Shown here one piece after another: positions 52,915 through 61,181 of a stretch of DNA of 64,000 nucleotides. Under the pieces are notes generated by a model. That model ran no database searches, had not been told where the DNA came from, and saw nothing but the letters and a program-made list of their open reading frames with translations. The position numbers and the translations under genes are program-made. Location: assembly GCF_016918015.1 (NCBI RefSeq), contig NZ_JAERMK010000004.1, forward strand, positions 57,254 through 121,253, given 5' to 3'. The stretch's first letter is position 1, and each line of letters starts with the position of its first letter. The stretch is from Glycomyces sp. YM15. GTDB lineage: Bacteria; Actinomycetota; Actinomycetes; Mycobacteriales; Micromonosporaceae.

Positions 52915-53110
52915 GCTGCCGACCGGCCTTGACAGGGCGTGCTCGGTCTGGGAGTCGAGGGCGGCAGTGGGTTCGTCGAAGAGGACGAGCGGCGGGTCCT
53001 TTCGCATGCGGCCGCGGCCGATCGCGAGCTTCTGCCATTGGCCGCCGGAGAGGTCGGTGCCGTCGTCCCAGCGCGCCGAGACGCGTGTCGAGTCCGGCGG
53101 CGCCTTGGCG
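52915..53110 (-). pseudogene. ABC-transporter ATPase fragment
   Basis: The reverse strand encodes WDDGTDLSGGQWQKLAIGRG and then PLVLFDEPTAALDSQTEHAL: the ABC signature and Walker B of an export-type ATPase. A preceding GLDTRLGA segment sits in another frame, and no Walker A or membrane domain remains. It is a decayed relic between the IS701 gene and tetR. Nothing else is visible from 52726 to 52914. Confidence 0.7.
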
Positions 53111-53176
53111 CGGTCGAAGCGGCTGGCCGCCGGGGCGGCTTGCGTTGTACGGTACGTTCGCCGGGAAGGGGTGGCG

Positions 53177-53866
53177 ATGGCTGGTGCGCGTGAGGGCTCG
53201 GGGGCTGGATCGCAGATCGGGTTGAGTCGGGCGCGGGTGCTGCGCGGTGCCGTGGCGATCGCGGACGAGCGCGGGCTGGCGGCGCTGACGATGCGGAGCC
53301 TGGCCGAGTCGCTGGGTGTCGAGGCGATGTCGCTCTACCACCATGTCGCCAACAAGGATGCGGTGCTCGACGGACTGGTCGAGGTCGTCATGGCCGAGAT
53401 CGAGGAGGCCGTGGCGGGTCTGGATGCGCCTGCGCCCGAAGACGACTGGCAGCGGGCGATGCGAATGCGCGTGCTCGCCGCCCGCGGGGTGCTGGTGCGG
53501 CATCCTTGGGCGCCGAGGGTGTTCGAGACGCGGGCCGGGACGAGTCTGGCGGTGGCGCGGTACTTCGACGGGGTGCTCGGGCTGATGCGGCGCGGCGGTT
53601 TCAGCTACGAGCTGGGGCATCGCGCCTTGCACGCCTTGGGGAGTCGGGCGCTGGGCTTCTCGCAGGAGCTGTTCGAGCCCGACGGTATCGAGGCTCCCGA
53701 GGCGGCGATAGCGGCGATAGCCGAGGAGGTGCCGCACCTGGTGGCGATGATCGCGGACGCGTCTCATGGCGGCGCGTTGCTCGGCTGGTGCGACTACCAG
53801 GCCGAGTTCGAGTTCGGTCTGGATCTGATCCTGGACGGCCTGGAGCGGCTGCGCGCCGCCGGTTAG
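53177..53866 (+). CDS. TetR-family regulator (TetR_C type)
   Basis: A 229-residue regulator. Its helix-turn-helix reads LTMRSLAESLGVEAMSLYHHVANKDAVLDGL, the form found with a TetR-type C-terminal domain (HPWAPRVFETRAGTS, followed by a core helix bundle). The ATG at 53177 follows GGGAAGGGG; a GTG six bases earlier is also possible. It precedes, in the same direction, an oxidoreductase whose promoter carries two palindromes. The likely role is repression of that gene, with release by a small hydrophobic ligand. Confidence 0.88.
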   Translation: MAGAREGSGAGSQIGLSRARVLRGAVAIADERGLAALTMRSLAESLGVEAMSLYHHVANKDAVLDGLVEVVMAEIEEAVAGLDAPAPEDDWQRAMRMRVLAARGVLVRHPWAPRVFETRAGTSLAVARYFDGVLGLMRRGGFSYELGHRALHALGSRALGFSQELFEPDGIEAPEAAIAAIAEEVPHLVAMIADASHGGALLGWCDYQAEFEFGLDLILDGLERLRAAG

Positions 53867-53902
53867 GCCGTTCTTCCCTGCTCACACTGATAGGTTCGGC
53901 CC

Positions 53903-53946
53903 TTGACAGGCTTACGATGTAAGTCTATGTTGACTTACAACGTAAG
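53903..53946 (+). promoter_or_regulatory. Promoter with two TetR-type operators
   Basis: TTGACA (53903-53908), a 17-bp spacer and TATGTT (53926-53931) form a near-consensus promoter. Palindrome CTTACGATGTAAG (53911-53923) fills the spacer, and CTTACAACGTAAG (53934-53946) covers the start site. Both share CTTAC-N3-GTAAG, centred 23 bp apart. Occupancy by TetR would block RNA polymerase. Confidence 0.8.
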
Positions 53947-53964
53947 ATTGTGGAGGAGGCGGCC

Positions 53965-54957
53965 GTGAGAGCCATCGTCCAGGAGCGCTACGGGCCACCC
54001 GTGGAAGTGCTCAGACTCAAGGAGATCGACCGGCCGACGCCCGGTCCTGAAGAGGTGCTCGTCCGCGTACGGGCCAGCAGCGTCAACACCCCTGACTGGA
54101 TCGCCGTCACCGGCGTCCCCTACGCGCTGCGCCTCCAAGTCGGCAGACTGCCCTCGAACGTGGTGCGCGGCAGCGATGTCGCCGGGACCGTCGAGGCGCT
54201 CGGCGCGGGCGTCACGGATCTCGCCGTAGGCGACGCGGTGTTCGGGTCGCTGTGGACGAGCCGGTTCGTGACGGCCGGGACGTTCGCCGAATTCGTCGTT
54301 GCGCCCGCCGCCCAGCTCGCGCCGATCCCCTCCGGCGTGGCATTCGAGGAAGCGGCCGCTTCAGTGATGTCGGGAGTGACCGCCCTGTGCGCCATGCGGG
54401 ACACCGTGAAAATCCGAAATGGAATCAAAGTCCTCGTGAACGGCGCTTCCGGCGGCGTGGGGACGTTCGCCGTGCAATTGGCCGCGCATTTCGGCGCCGA
54501 AGTGACCGGCGTATGCGGTCCCGGCAATGTCGAGATGGTCCGCGGACTCGGTGCGCGCCATGTCATCGACTACACCAGTAGCGATTTCACACAGGGAAGC
54601 GAGCGCTATGACGTCATTCTCGACAACGTCCTGAACCACCCGCCGCGCCGCACGGCCCGGGCGCTGGCCCCAGGCGGCGTGCTCATCCCCAACAGCGTCG
54701 GGAACAGCGGCGGGTTGCTCGCCGGGCTCGGCCGGATGGCCGGCGCGAAGCTGCTCGGGATGACCCGGCGGGCCGACGTGCGGTTCTCCCCCTCGGAGGC
54801 GGCCCGCGAGAACCTCACGGCCATAGGCGAACTGCTCGCCTCGGGCGAGATCAAGGCGGTCATCGACCGCGCCTATCCCCTGGAGGAGACACCGGAGGCC
54901 GTGGCGCACATGTTCGGCCACCACGCCCGCGGCAACATCGTGATCACCGTGGATTGA
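53965..54957 (+). CDS. Zinc-independent NAD(P)H:quinone oxidoreductase (MDR family)
   Basis: A 330-residue medium-chain reductase of the quinone-oxidoreductase type. The N-terminal GroES-like fold has VRVRASSVNTPDWIAVTG in place of the zinc-ligand version of alcohol dehydrogenases. The nucleotide loop is VNGASGGVGTFAVQLAAHFG. The GTG at 53965 has GGAGGAGG five bases upstream, better than the GTG at 53950 that overlaps this site. It would reduce quinones or enones with NADPH. The TetR gene and twin operators directly upstream indicate inducible expression. Confidence 0.88.
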   Translation: MRAIVQERYGPPVEVLRLKEIDRPTPGPEEVLVRVRASSVNTPDWIAVTGVPYALRLQVGRLPSNVVRGSDVAGTVEALGAGVTDLAVGDAVFGSLWTSRFVTAGTFAEFVVAPAAQLAPIPSGVAFEEAAASVMSGVTALCAMRDTVKIRNGIKVLVNGASGGVGTFAVQLAAHFGAEVTGVCGPGNVEMVRGLGARHVIDYTSSDFTQGSERYDVILDNVLNHPPRRTARALAPGGVLIPNSVGNSGGLLAGLGRMAGAKLLGMTRRADVRFSPSEAARENLTAIGELLASGEIKAVIDRAYPLEETPEAVAHMFGHHARGNIVITVD

Positions 54958-54973
54958 CCCCCGGACACCATGA

Positions 54974-55006
54974 AAGCCGCTGTCCTTCGATGAAGGGCAG
55001 CGGCTT
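54974..55006. terminator. Bidirectional terminator between convergent genes
   Basis: AAGCCGCTGTCCTTC and GAAGGGCAGCGGCTT form a long stem with one mismatch and a 3-base loop. It lies between the oxidoreductase stop and the cold-shock gene stop, so it can serve both directions. Confidence 0.8.
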
Positions 55007-55027
55007 CGTGTTTAAGAGCTGTGGAGG

Positions 55028-55231
55028 CTAGAGCGCGCGCAGGTTAGCGGCCTGCGGACCCTTGTTGCCCTGCTCGATGTCGAACTCGACGCGCTGGTTC
55101 TCTTCGAGCGACTTGTAGCCGTTGCCGGTGATCGCGGAGAAGTGAACGAAGATGTCGGGGCCGTCGCCCTCCGGAGCGATGAAGCCGAAGCCCTTCTCCG
55201 AGTTGAACCACTTAACGGTGCCTTGCGCCAT
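55028..55231 (-). CDS. cspA: Cold-shock domain protein
   Basis: A 67-residue cold-shock protein that binds single-stranded nucleic acid as an RNA chaperone. RNP1 (KGFGFI) and RNP2 (IFVHF) are both present, in the order [20 protein letters not shown], then DIFVHFSAI. The ATG at 55231 gives the canonical N-terminus. The 200 bp upstream to the next gene contain no ORF and are consistent with the long 5' leader typical of cold-shock genes. Confidence 0.95.
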   Translation of the reverse strand: MAQGTVKWFNSEKGFGFIAPEGDGPDIFVHFSAITGNGYKSLEENQRVEFDIEQGNKGPQAANLRAL

Positions 55232-55429
55232 GCTGAAATATCCTTGGTGTTGATGCTCAGACCGACGGTTTCGCAATCCGGGTTTTCACGCCCCGATCTT
55301 CAGCCGCCATAGGGTCTGATATTGCCGCCATTGCTGGCGCTTCACCACTCCGGTTCGCATTGCTTTGAACCGAGGTGACCCCTGGACACTACATCACCGC
55401 CGCCTCATTGCACCCGGCCAGCGCGGAAA

Positions 55430-56341
55430 TTATTCTCGCATTTGGCCGTTTGTCCGGTAATGTCCCAGGATTTTGCGCAGATTGGTGCCCAAGGTCATGT
55501 GCGGCGGGGGCCGTTCCCGGGCGCGGCGACGATGCTGACTACCGGTGAGGAGCGTCTCGATCGCGCGGGCGACGCCGTCGTCGTCGTTCGATCCGCAACG
55601 GTCCGTGGCGGCCTCGACGGCCTCGGGGTGGGCGCCCGCGACGGCGAAGGAACGGCCCGCCCAGCGCAGCATCGGCACGTCGTTGGGCATGTCTCCGAAA
55701 GCGGCCACCTCGGCGGGATCGATGCCGCGAGCGGCGCACCAGGCGGCGAGCGCGGTGGATTTGGAGACGTCGGCGGCGGTGATCTCCAACAGGCCTTCGC
55801 CGCCCGAGTGGGAGACGTGCACGCCCGGGAGGGCGATGTCGCGGGCGGCGGCGAGCATCGCGTCGGCACGGCCGTCCGCGTCGTGGACGAGCAGTTTCAC
55901 GATCTGGGCGGCGGTGGTGAAGATCTGGTCGAAGGCGTCGACGAAGACGCGCCGGTCGCCGACGCTGTCCACTTTGCGGTAGCCGGGTTCGGCGACGACC
56001 TCGAATCCCGTCTCGACCGCGGCCTTGACGCCGGGGAGGGCGGCGCGGAGTGCCTTCGCCGCGGCCGCAGCGGTTTCCGGTTCGAGCGTGCGGGTCGTCT
56101 CGGTTTCGCGGCGGGAGAGGGAGTAGACGATGGCGCCGTTGGAGCAGATCGCGGCGTCGAGGGAGGCGGCGAGGTCGGGCCACGCGTCGAAGACCCGGGG
56201 CGGGCGGGCCGTCACCGCGAGCACGGCGACGCTCTGGGCTCGTGCGGCTTGCAGCGCAAGGCGGGAGCGTTCGGTGAGGACGCCGCCGGAGGCGAGGAGG
56301 GTGCCGTCCAGATCCGTGGCGATGACGCGGGGTCGGTTCAC
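55430..56341 (-). CDS. HAD-superfamily phosphatase (Cof type)
   Basis: A 303-residue Cof-like HAD hydrolase. Motif I is ATDLDGTLLA with the nucleophile Asp, motif II is in AVTARPP, the cap domain spans about 85-190, and motif IV is VAAFGDMPNDVPMLRWAG. It probably removes phosphate from sugar phosphates or cofactors such as pyridoxal phosphate or FMN. The GTG at 56341 starts the conserved NRPRVIATDLDG; the upstream ribosome site is weak. The C-terminal 35 residues are basic and unrelated to the family. Confidence 0.88.
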   Translation of the reverse strand: MNRPRVIATDLDGTLLASGGVLTERSRLALQAARAQSVAVLAVTARPPRVFDAWPDLAASLDAAICSNGAIVYSLSRRETETTRTLEPETAAAAAKALRAALPGVKAAVETGFEVVAEPGYRKVDSVGDRRVFVDAFDQIFTTAAQIVKLLVHDADGRADAMLAAARDIALPGVHVSHSGGEGLLEITAADVSKSTALAAWCAARGIDPAEVAAFGDMPNDVPMLRWAGRSFAVAGAHPEAVEAATDRCGSNDDDGVARAIETLLTGSQHRRRARERPPPHMTLGTNLRKILGHYRTNGQMRE

Positions 56342-56412
56342 CGGGCCAGTCTCGCAGGGCGCGTGCGAGCGCCGGGCCCGATCGCCTGGCGGGGCGATCG
56401 GGCCCACTCGGG

Positions 56413-56928
56413 TTACGGGCGGTTGTCTTCGGGCCGGGCCCGGTCGCCGTCGCGCTTGAGCGGCAGCGGCTCCGCGGTGCCGAGGCGCTGGCGCAGTTCG
56501 GAGAGGCCCTTCAGGGTGATGCGCAGTTGCGGTGCGTCCAGGAGGAGTTCGCCGGTGCGCGGGTGGTGATGGGACTGCGGGATCTCGGTGAGCCAGCCGG
56601 CGTCGACGGCGGACTGGCGGGCGCGCCAGGCGCGGTCGCGGCGTTGGCGGTACGCCCAGTGGAGGTCTTCGAGCGTCCTGAACAGACGGTTCTGGCCGAG
56701 GGCGATGGCCGGGTCGCGGGAGAGGATCTTCGCCGCGTCAGCGGCGGAGAACGTGCCGCGCGCGGACGCGAGGCGGTGCCAGGACTCGGCGGCGGGCGCG
56801 AGCGCCTCCAGGTGCGATTCGGCGGTGTCGGCGCGGTCGGCCTCTTCCAGGACCATGAGGGCGAGATCGCGGTTCGTGAGACCGCGGGGGTAGCGGCGGT
56901 CGGTGCGCGGGCTTGGGGTGACGTTCAT
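56413..56928 (-). CDS. Phage antirepressor KilAC-domain protein
   Basis: A 171-residue protein. Its C-terminal two-thirds match the KilA-C/ANT domain of phage antirepressors: FSAADAAKILSRDPAIALGQNRLFRTL is followed by GWLTEIPQSHHHPRTGELLL. The N-terminal 60 residues are helical and carry no BRO domain. Stand-alone forms occur outside prophages in actinomycetes, and no other phage gene is nearby. It may bind DNA or a repressor; its role here is unknown. Confidence 0.82.
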   Translation of the reverse strand: MNVTPSPRTDRRYPRGLTNRDLALMVLEEADRADTAESHLEALAPAAESWHRLASARGTFSAADAAKILSRDPAIALGQNRLFRTLEDLHWAYRQRRDRAWRARQSAVDAGWLTEIPQSHHHPRTGELLLDAPQLRITLKGLSELRQRLGTAEPLPLKRDGDRARPEDNRP

Positions 56929-57039
56929 GCATCCACTCCGTTCGTCGTGCTCTAGGTACGACTCTAGACGGGGGGTACGACATTTCCGTCTCGCCGCGAA
57001 CCGGCGGATCCACAGGTCAGCGGCCGAATCTCCGGTAGT

Positions 57040-58203
57040 TCAGAGGGTCGCCAGATAGGACTCGAGGGTCGCCGCGTAGGCGGCCGGGTTCTCGTTCCAG
57101 GACGCGGTGTGGCCGGAGGCGGTCTCCATGACGGTGGTCTGCGCGGGGTCGAGCAGGTCGGCGAAGTCGAGGGTCGCGGTGTGCTCGACCGTCTCGTCCG
57201 CGGTGTCCACGAAGACCAGGATCGGGAGGTCGAAGTCGTCGGCGAAGTTCCGCTGGTCGAGGTCGTCCAGGTCGATGTCCGCCCGGAACTCGACGATCCG
57301 CTTGGCGGCCCAGGTGATCGGGGCGATGACGTCCCGGTCGGCGGCCTGCATGTCGAGGGTGGAGTTCCAGTCCATGACGGGCGAGTCGAAGACGAGGCCC
57401 TTGACGACCGAAGGGTCGTCGAGGTGGCGGTAGGCGGTGGCGACGACGGCGCCGCCCATGGACCAGCCGTGGAGGATCACGGACTTCGCGCCGCCTGCGA
57501 TCGCGTAGTCGACGGCGGCGATCACGTCCTCGCTCTCGTACGCGCCGAGGCTGTGCCTCCCGTTGGGGGCCTGGGGCGCGCCTTCGTCGTTGCGGTAGGT
57601 CACGGCGAGCACGGGATGGCCGTGGTCGGCGTAGATCCCGATGCCGCGGAGGGTCTCGGCCGGGGCGGCGTTGCGGCCGTGGACGGTGATGACCCAGGTG
57701 TCGCTGTTGTCGGAGGCGCTGTCGTTCGGGACGTACCAGGCGGGCATGTCCCCCAGTCCGGTCGGGACCTGGACGTCCTCGAAGGCGAGCCCGAGGCCGG
57801 TCTTCGGGTCGTCGCGGAAGGTCCACTTGTCGATGCGGGCCCGCGTGCCCTTGGCGAGGTCGCCGAAGAGGACTGCGTCGATCGCGCGGGTCACCGTCCG
57901 GTCGTTGCTGTCGAGGACCTCGCCGAGCACCGCTTGGCCGTCCTCCCACTGGAGTCCCCAGGTGCCGGGTTGGGAGGAGGCCTTGGTGAGCGGGAAGGTC
58001 ACGGTGGCGTCGTCGACGGCGAGGACTTCGAGCTCGTACGGGTCGTCTTCGTGGACGACGTTGATGACTTCGCCGGAGAAGTACCAGCCCGCCCCGCCGA
58101 TCCCGCCCACGGCGAGGACCAGGAGCACGCTGAGCACGATGACGACCGGGCGCAGCCAGCGCCGCTTGCGGGCGGGGGCCTCAGTGTCCAGGGGAGTCTT
58201 CAC
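57040..58203 (-). CDS. Membrane-anchored alpha/beta hydrolase
   Basis: A 387-residue hydrolase. One N-terminal membrane segment (about 17-42) follows a basic stretch, with a prolyl-oligopeptidase-like alpha/beta domain outside. The nucleophile is the serine of HGWSMGG, the acid lies in FVDTADETVE and the histidine in ASGHTASW. TVHGRNAAPAE and AVTYRNDEGAP match the family of extracellular BAAT/acyl-CoA thioester-like actinobacterial hydrolases. The substrate is unknown. Confidence 0.85.
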   Translation of the reverse strand: MKTPLDTEAPARKRRWLRPVVIVLSVLLVLAVGGIGGAGWYFSGEVINVVHEDDPYELEVLAVDDATVTFPLTKASSQPGTWGLQWEDGQAVLGEVLDSNDRTVTRAIDAVLFGDLAKGTRARIDKWTFRDDPKTGLGLAFEDVQVPTGLGDMPAWYVPNDSASDNSDTWVITVHGRNAAPAETLRGIGIYADHGHPVLAVTYRNDEGAPQAPNGRHSLGAYESEDVIAAVDYAIAGGAKSVILHGWSMGGAVVATAYRHLDDPSVVKGLVFDSPVMDWNSTLDMQAADRDVIAPITWAAKRIVEFRADIDLDDLDQRNFADDFDLPILVFVDTADETVEHTATLDFADLLDPAQTTVMETASGHTASWNENPAAYAATLESYLATL

Positions 58204-58284
58204 AACGCGTCCTATGCGGTCGTCGGGAGGAGGTGACCGCTCGATCTTAGTGCGCGGCGTCCCGCGCGGCCTCGGACGCCGGTG

Positions 58285-59193
58285 CTAGTCCTCCAGGGTG
58301 AGGAGGCGCTCGCGGGCGTCGGCCGCGGCCGCGGCGTGGTCGTCGATCCGGGCCCACGGGTCGGTCTTGCGGGCGAGGCGCCTGCGGATGGACGCGGGTC
58401 CCTGGCCGTTCGGGGTCGAGCGGCCGAGCTCGTCCCAGTCCAGTGGCGTGGCCACCGGGGCGCCGGGGCGGGCGCGGAGCGAGTACGGGCAGACGAACGT
58501 CTGGCCGTAGGCGTTCCGGTTGCAGTCCAGGAAGATCCGAACGCCCCGCCGCTGCTTGCGTTGCGCGGTGGTGAGGTGGTCGGGGTCGGCGGCCGCGAGT
58601 CGGTCGGCGAGTTCGGAGGCGAGGTCGCGCACGAGGTCGAAGTCGGCGGAGCGGTCGAGCGGTGCGACCACGTGGAAGCCGCGGCCGCCCGTGGCCTGCA
58701 CGAACGGTGTCAAGCCGACGTCGGCGTACAGGTCGCGGGCCCGGCGGGCGACGTCCCTCAACGTCGCCACCGGGGTGTCGTCGGGCGGATCGAGGTCGAT
58801 GACGAGCCGGTCGGGGTTATCCGGCTTGTCGACAGTGGAGGTCCACACGTGGAATTCGATGGCGGCCTGGTTCGCGAGGTAGACGAGGTGGGCCTCGTCG
58901 TCGCACACGACGTAGTCGACCGTCCCGCCCTCGGCCCGCATCGTCTCGGTGCGGACCCAGTCGGGGAAGTAGTCCGACGCGTGCTTCTGGAAGAACCCGG
59001 AGTCCTCGATGCCGTCGGGGAAGCGGCGCAGCGTCAGCGGCCGGTCGGCCAGGTGCGGGAGCATCGCGTCCGCGACCGCCCGGCAGTGCTCGACGATGTC
59101 GCCCTTGGTGACGTGATCGCTCGGGTACAGCTCCTTCTCGATCCTGGAGAGCTCGAGGTCGTGGCCGTCGATGTGCAGGGTCTGCGTCGCCAT
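58285..59193 (-). CDS. ligD: Stand-alone LigD-type polymerase/primase domain
   Basis: A 302-residue protein consisting only of the archaeo-eukaryotic-primase-like polymerase domain of the bacterial end-joining enzyme LigD. Metal-binding acids lie in LVIDLDPPDD. FVQATGGRGFHVVAPL carries the nucleotide-binding histidine, and VRIFLDCNRNAYGQTF the third acid. It fills gaps and adds nucleotides, preferably ribonucleotides, at double-strand breaks. Ligase and nuclease domains are not attached and no Ku gene is nearby; separate polymerase paralogues are common in actinomycetes. Confidence 0.92.
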   Translation of the reverse strand: MATQTLHIDGHDLELSRIEKELYPSDHVTKGDIVEHCRAVADAMLPHLADRPLTLRRFPDGIEDSGFFQKHASDYFPDWVRTETMRAEGGTVDYVVCDDEAHLVYLANQAAIEFHVWTSTVDKPDNPDRLVIDLDPPDDTPVATLRDVARRARDLYADVGLTPFVQATGGRGFHVVAPLDRSADFDLVRDLASELADRLAAADPDHLTTAQRKQRRGVRIFLDCNRNAYGQTFVCPYSLRARPGAPVATPLDWDELGRSTPNGQGPASIRRRLARKTDPWARIDDHAAAAADARERLLTLED

Positions 59194-59230
59194 GCGCGGG
59201 AGGTACCCGCGGCGGGACGCGCGGAAACCG

Positions 59231-60334
59231 TCACGCCGGGAGGGTGAGCGTGTTGCGCCAGCCGCCCTCGGGCGTGGCGGTCCAGGTCAGGGTGCCGCCG
59301 AGGAGGGCCGCGCGCTGGTGGAGGCCCAGGAGGCCGTGTCGGGAGCTCGGCAGCGGCACGGTGGGGCGGGTGGGCGCGGTGCTGGTGATCGTGACGGTGA
59401 CGCCGCCGCCCTCGTGGACGAGTGCGACCTCGGCGCTCGCGCCAGGGGCGTGCTTGCGGACGTTCGTCAGCGACTCCTGCACGGTGCGGTAGATCGCGCG
59501 TTCGGCCGGCGGGCCGAGCTCCGGGTGCGGGCCGATGCGCAGGGTCGCCTCGATGCCGCTGCCGGCGACCAGGTCCGCGAGCTGAGCGAGCGTCGGCTGC
59601 GGGGCGAGCTCGGTGGGGCCGGAGCCGCCCGCTCGCAGCACGTTCACCATGTGCCGCAGCTCGTCGAGGGTGCGCACGCTCAGTTTGCGGATCGTCCCGG
59701 CCGCCTCCTTCGCCTCCGCGTCGGTGGTGCTCACCTGGAGCGCGCCCGCGCGGACCGCGATCAGGCTGACCTGGTGCGACACGACGTCGTGCATCTCGCG
59801 GGCGAGCTGCGCGCGTTCCTCGGCGAGGACCTTCTGGGTGGCCATGAGCTGCTCGTGCTCGCGCGCCTCGGTGATCTCCGCGAGCCGCGCCGAGAGTTCG
59901 TGCCGGATCTGCACGAACTGCCCGAGGAACGCCGCCGCCGCGGCCGGGGCCAGCGCGTACGCGGCGTCCGCGAGGAGCCACGAGGAGACCGGAAAGTCCG
60001 CGATGCGGGTGCCGACCGGCCAGATCATGCAGATCGCGAGCACCACGGTGCAGGCCGCTAGCAGTCGGCGCCGGTGGGTGCGGGACGCGAGCGTGAACAG
60101 CGCGATGAGCGGGGCCGCGGCCGGGCCCATGAAGTACGCGGTCGGCAGCGTCAGCAGGAACACCGCCAGAGGCCAGCGGCGGCGCAGCAGGAGCGCGATG
60201 ACGCCCGCGCCCATGAACCACAAGTCCCAGGTCGTCTCGCCCCACCAGAAGACGAACCAGACGTCGAAGGCGCTCACCGCGACGAGCAGCACATCGGTCA
60301 TCCAGGGGCGCCACCAGCGCCGCAACCGGTTCAC
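59231..60334 (-). CDS. NarL-type sensor histidine kinase
   Basis: A 367-residue kinase. Its membrane part has about five helices (residues 12-140) with short loops. The HisKA_3 domain carries the phosphorylated H182 in AREMHDVVSHQVSL, and the HATPase domain has ESLTNVRKHAPGASAEV and SRHGLLGLHQRAALLGG. It has no periplasmic sensor domain, so it likely senses membrane state or lipophilic ligands. The GTG start overlaps the regulator's stop (GTGA), so the pair is coupled. Confidence 0.92.
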   Translation of the reverse strand: MNRLRRWWRPWMTDVLLVAVSAFDVWFVFWWGETTWDLWFMGAGVIALLLRRRWPLAVFLLTLPTAYFMGPAAAPLIALFTLASRTHRRRLLAACTVVLAICMIWPVGTRIADFPVSSWLLADAAYALAPAAAAAFLGQFVQIRHELSARLAEITEAREHEQLMATQKVLAEERAQLAREMHDVVSHQVSLIAVRAGALQVSTTDAEAKEAAGTIRKLSVRTLDELRHMVNVLRAGGSGPTELAPQPTLAQLADLVAGSGIEATLRIGPHPELGPPAERAIYRTVQESLTNVRKHAPGASAEVALVHEGGGVTVTITSTAPTRPTVPLPSSRHGLLGLHQRAALLGGTLTWTATPEGGWRNTLTLPA

Positions 60335-60975
60335 CGGCGGTCCCGCAGGAGCCCGGCGCGTTCGGCGGCGAGGGCGGCCTGGACGCGGCCGGAGACCTCG
60401 AGTTTCGTGAGGATCGCGCTCACGTGGTCCTTCACGGTGCCCACGCCGAGGTAGAGCCGGGCGGCGATCTCGCCGTTCGAGAGGCCGTCCGCGAGGAGCA
60501 CGAGGATCTCGCGTTCGCGGGCGCTCAGGCGATCGACGAGGCCGCCGGTCGGCGCGCGCCCGGCGAGGTAGCCGTCGACGACGGTGGAGGTGACCTTCGG
60601 GGAGAGGACCACGCCGTCGGAGGCGAGCGTGCGCACCTGGAGGGCGAGGTGCTCGGGGTCGGTGTCCTTGAGGAGGAACCCGGCCGCGCCCATGCGCAGG
60701 GCGGCGGCCACGTACTCGTCGGTGTCGAAGGTGGTGAGCATGGCGACCACGGGCGGCCTGGGGAGGGCGCGGAGGCGTTCGAGCACGGTGAGACCGTCCA
60801 CGTCGGGCATGCGGATGTCGAGCAGCACCACGTCCGGATGGAGGCGCCCGACCTCGGCGAGGGCCCGGCGGCCCGAGACGGCGGCGACCACCTCGATGTC
60901 GCCCGCGGCGTTCAGGATGTGCTGGAAGCCGGTGCGGATGAGGGCCTCGTCATCGACGACCAGTACCCGGATCAT
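60331..60975 (-). CDS. NarL/FixJ-family response regulator
   Basis: A 214-residue regulator. The receiver has D53 in VVLLDIRMPD and the acidic pair VVDDEA. The C-terminal LuxR-type helix-turn-helix is LSAREREILVLLADGLSNGEIAARLYL. It is first in the operon with the kinase and starts at the ATG at 60975, matching the conserved MIRVLVVDDEA; a longer frame upstream is not supported. The divergent membrane-protein gene 206 bp away is a plausible target. Confidence 0.93.
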   Translation of the reverse strand: MIRVLVVDDEALIRTGFQHILNAAGDIEVVAAVSGRRALAEVGRLHPDVVLLDIRMPDVDGLTVLERLRALPRPPVVAMLTTFDTDEYVAAALRMGAAGFLLKDTDPEHLALQVRTLASDGVVLSPKVTSTVVDGYLAGRAPTGGLVDRLSAREREILVLLADGLSNGEIAARLYLGVGTVKDHVSAILTKLEVSGRVQAALAAERAGLLRDRR

Positions 60976-61181
60976 GTACGGCCTCCTCTCGTTCGTCGCT
61001 GTGACGATTGGTAGCACGTTCACGCCGCTTCCCGCCTCCCAGGAAGCGGCCGTTGTGGGCAAGACCCGCCGATCGACGGGTGCGTTCCGGCCGGACGGCG
61101 GATCGGTTGCCGCCCGGCGGCGGGCAGGGACCCGCGCATCGCCGGATGGGAACGGGCCGCGGACCGCCGCACGCTGGCGTC

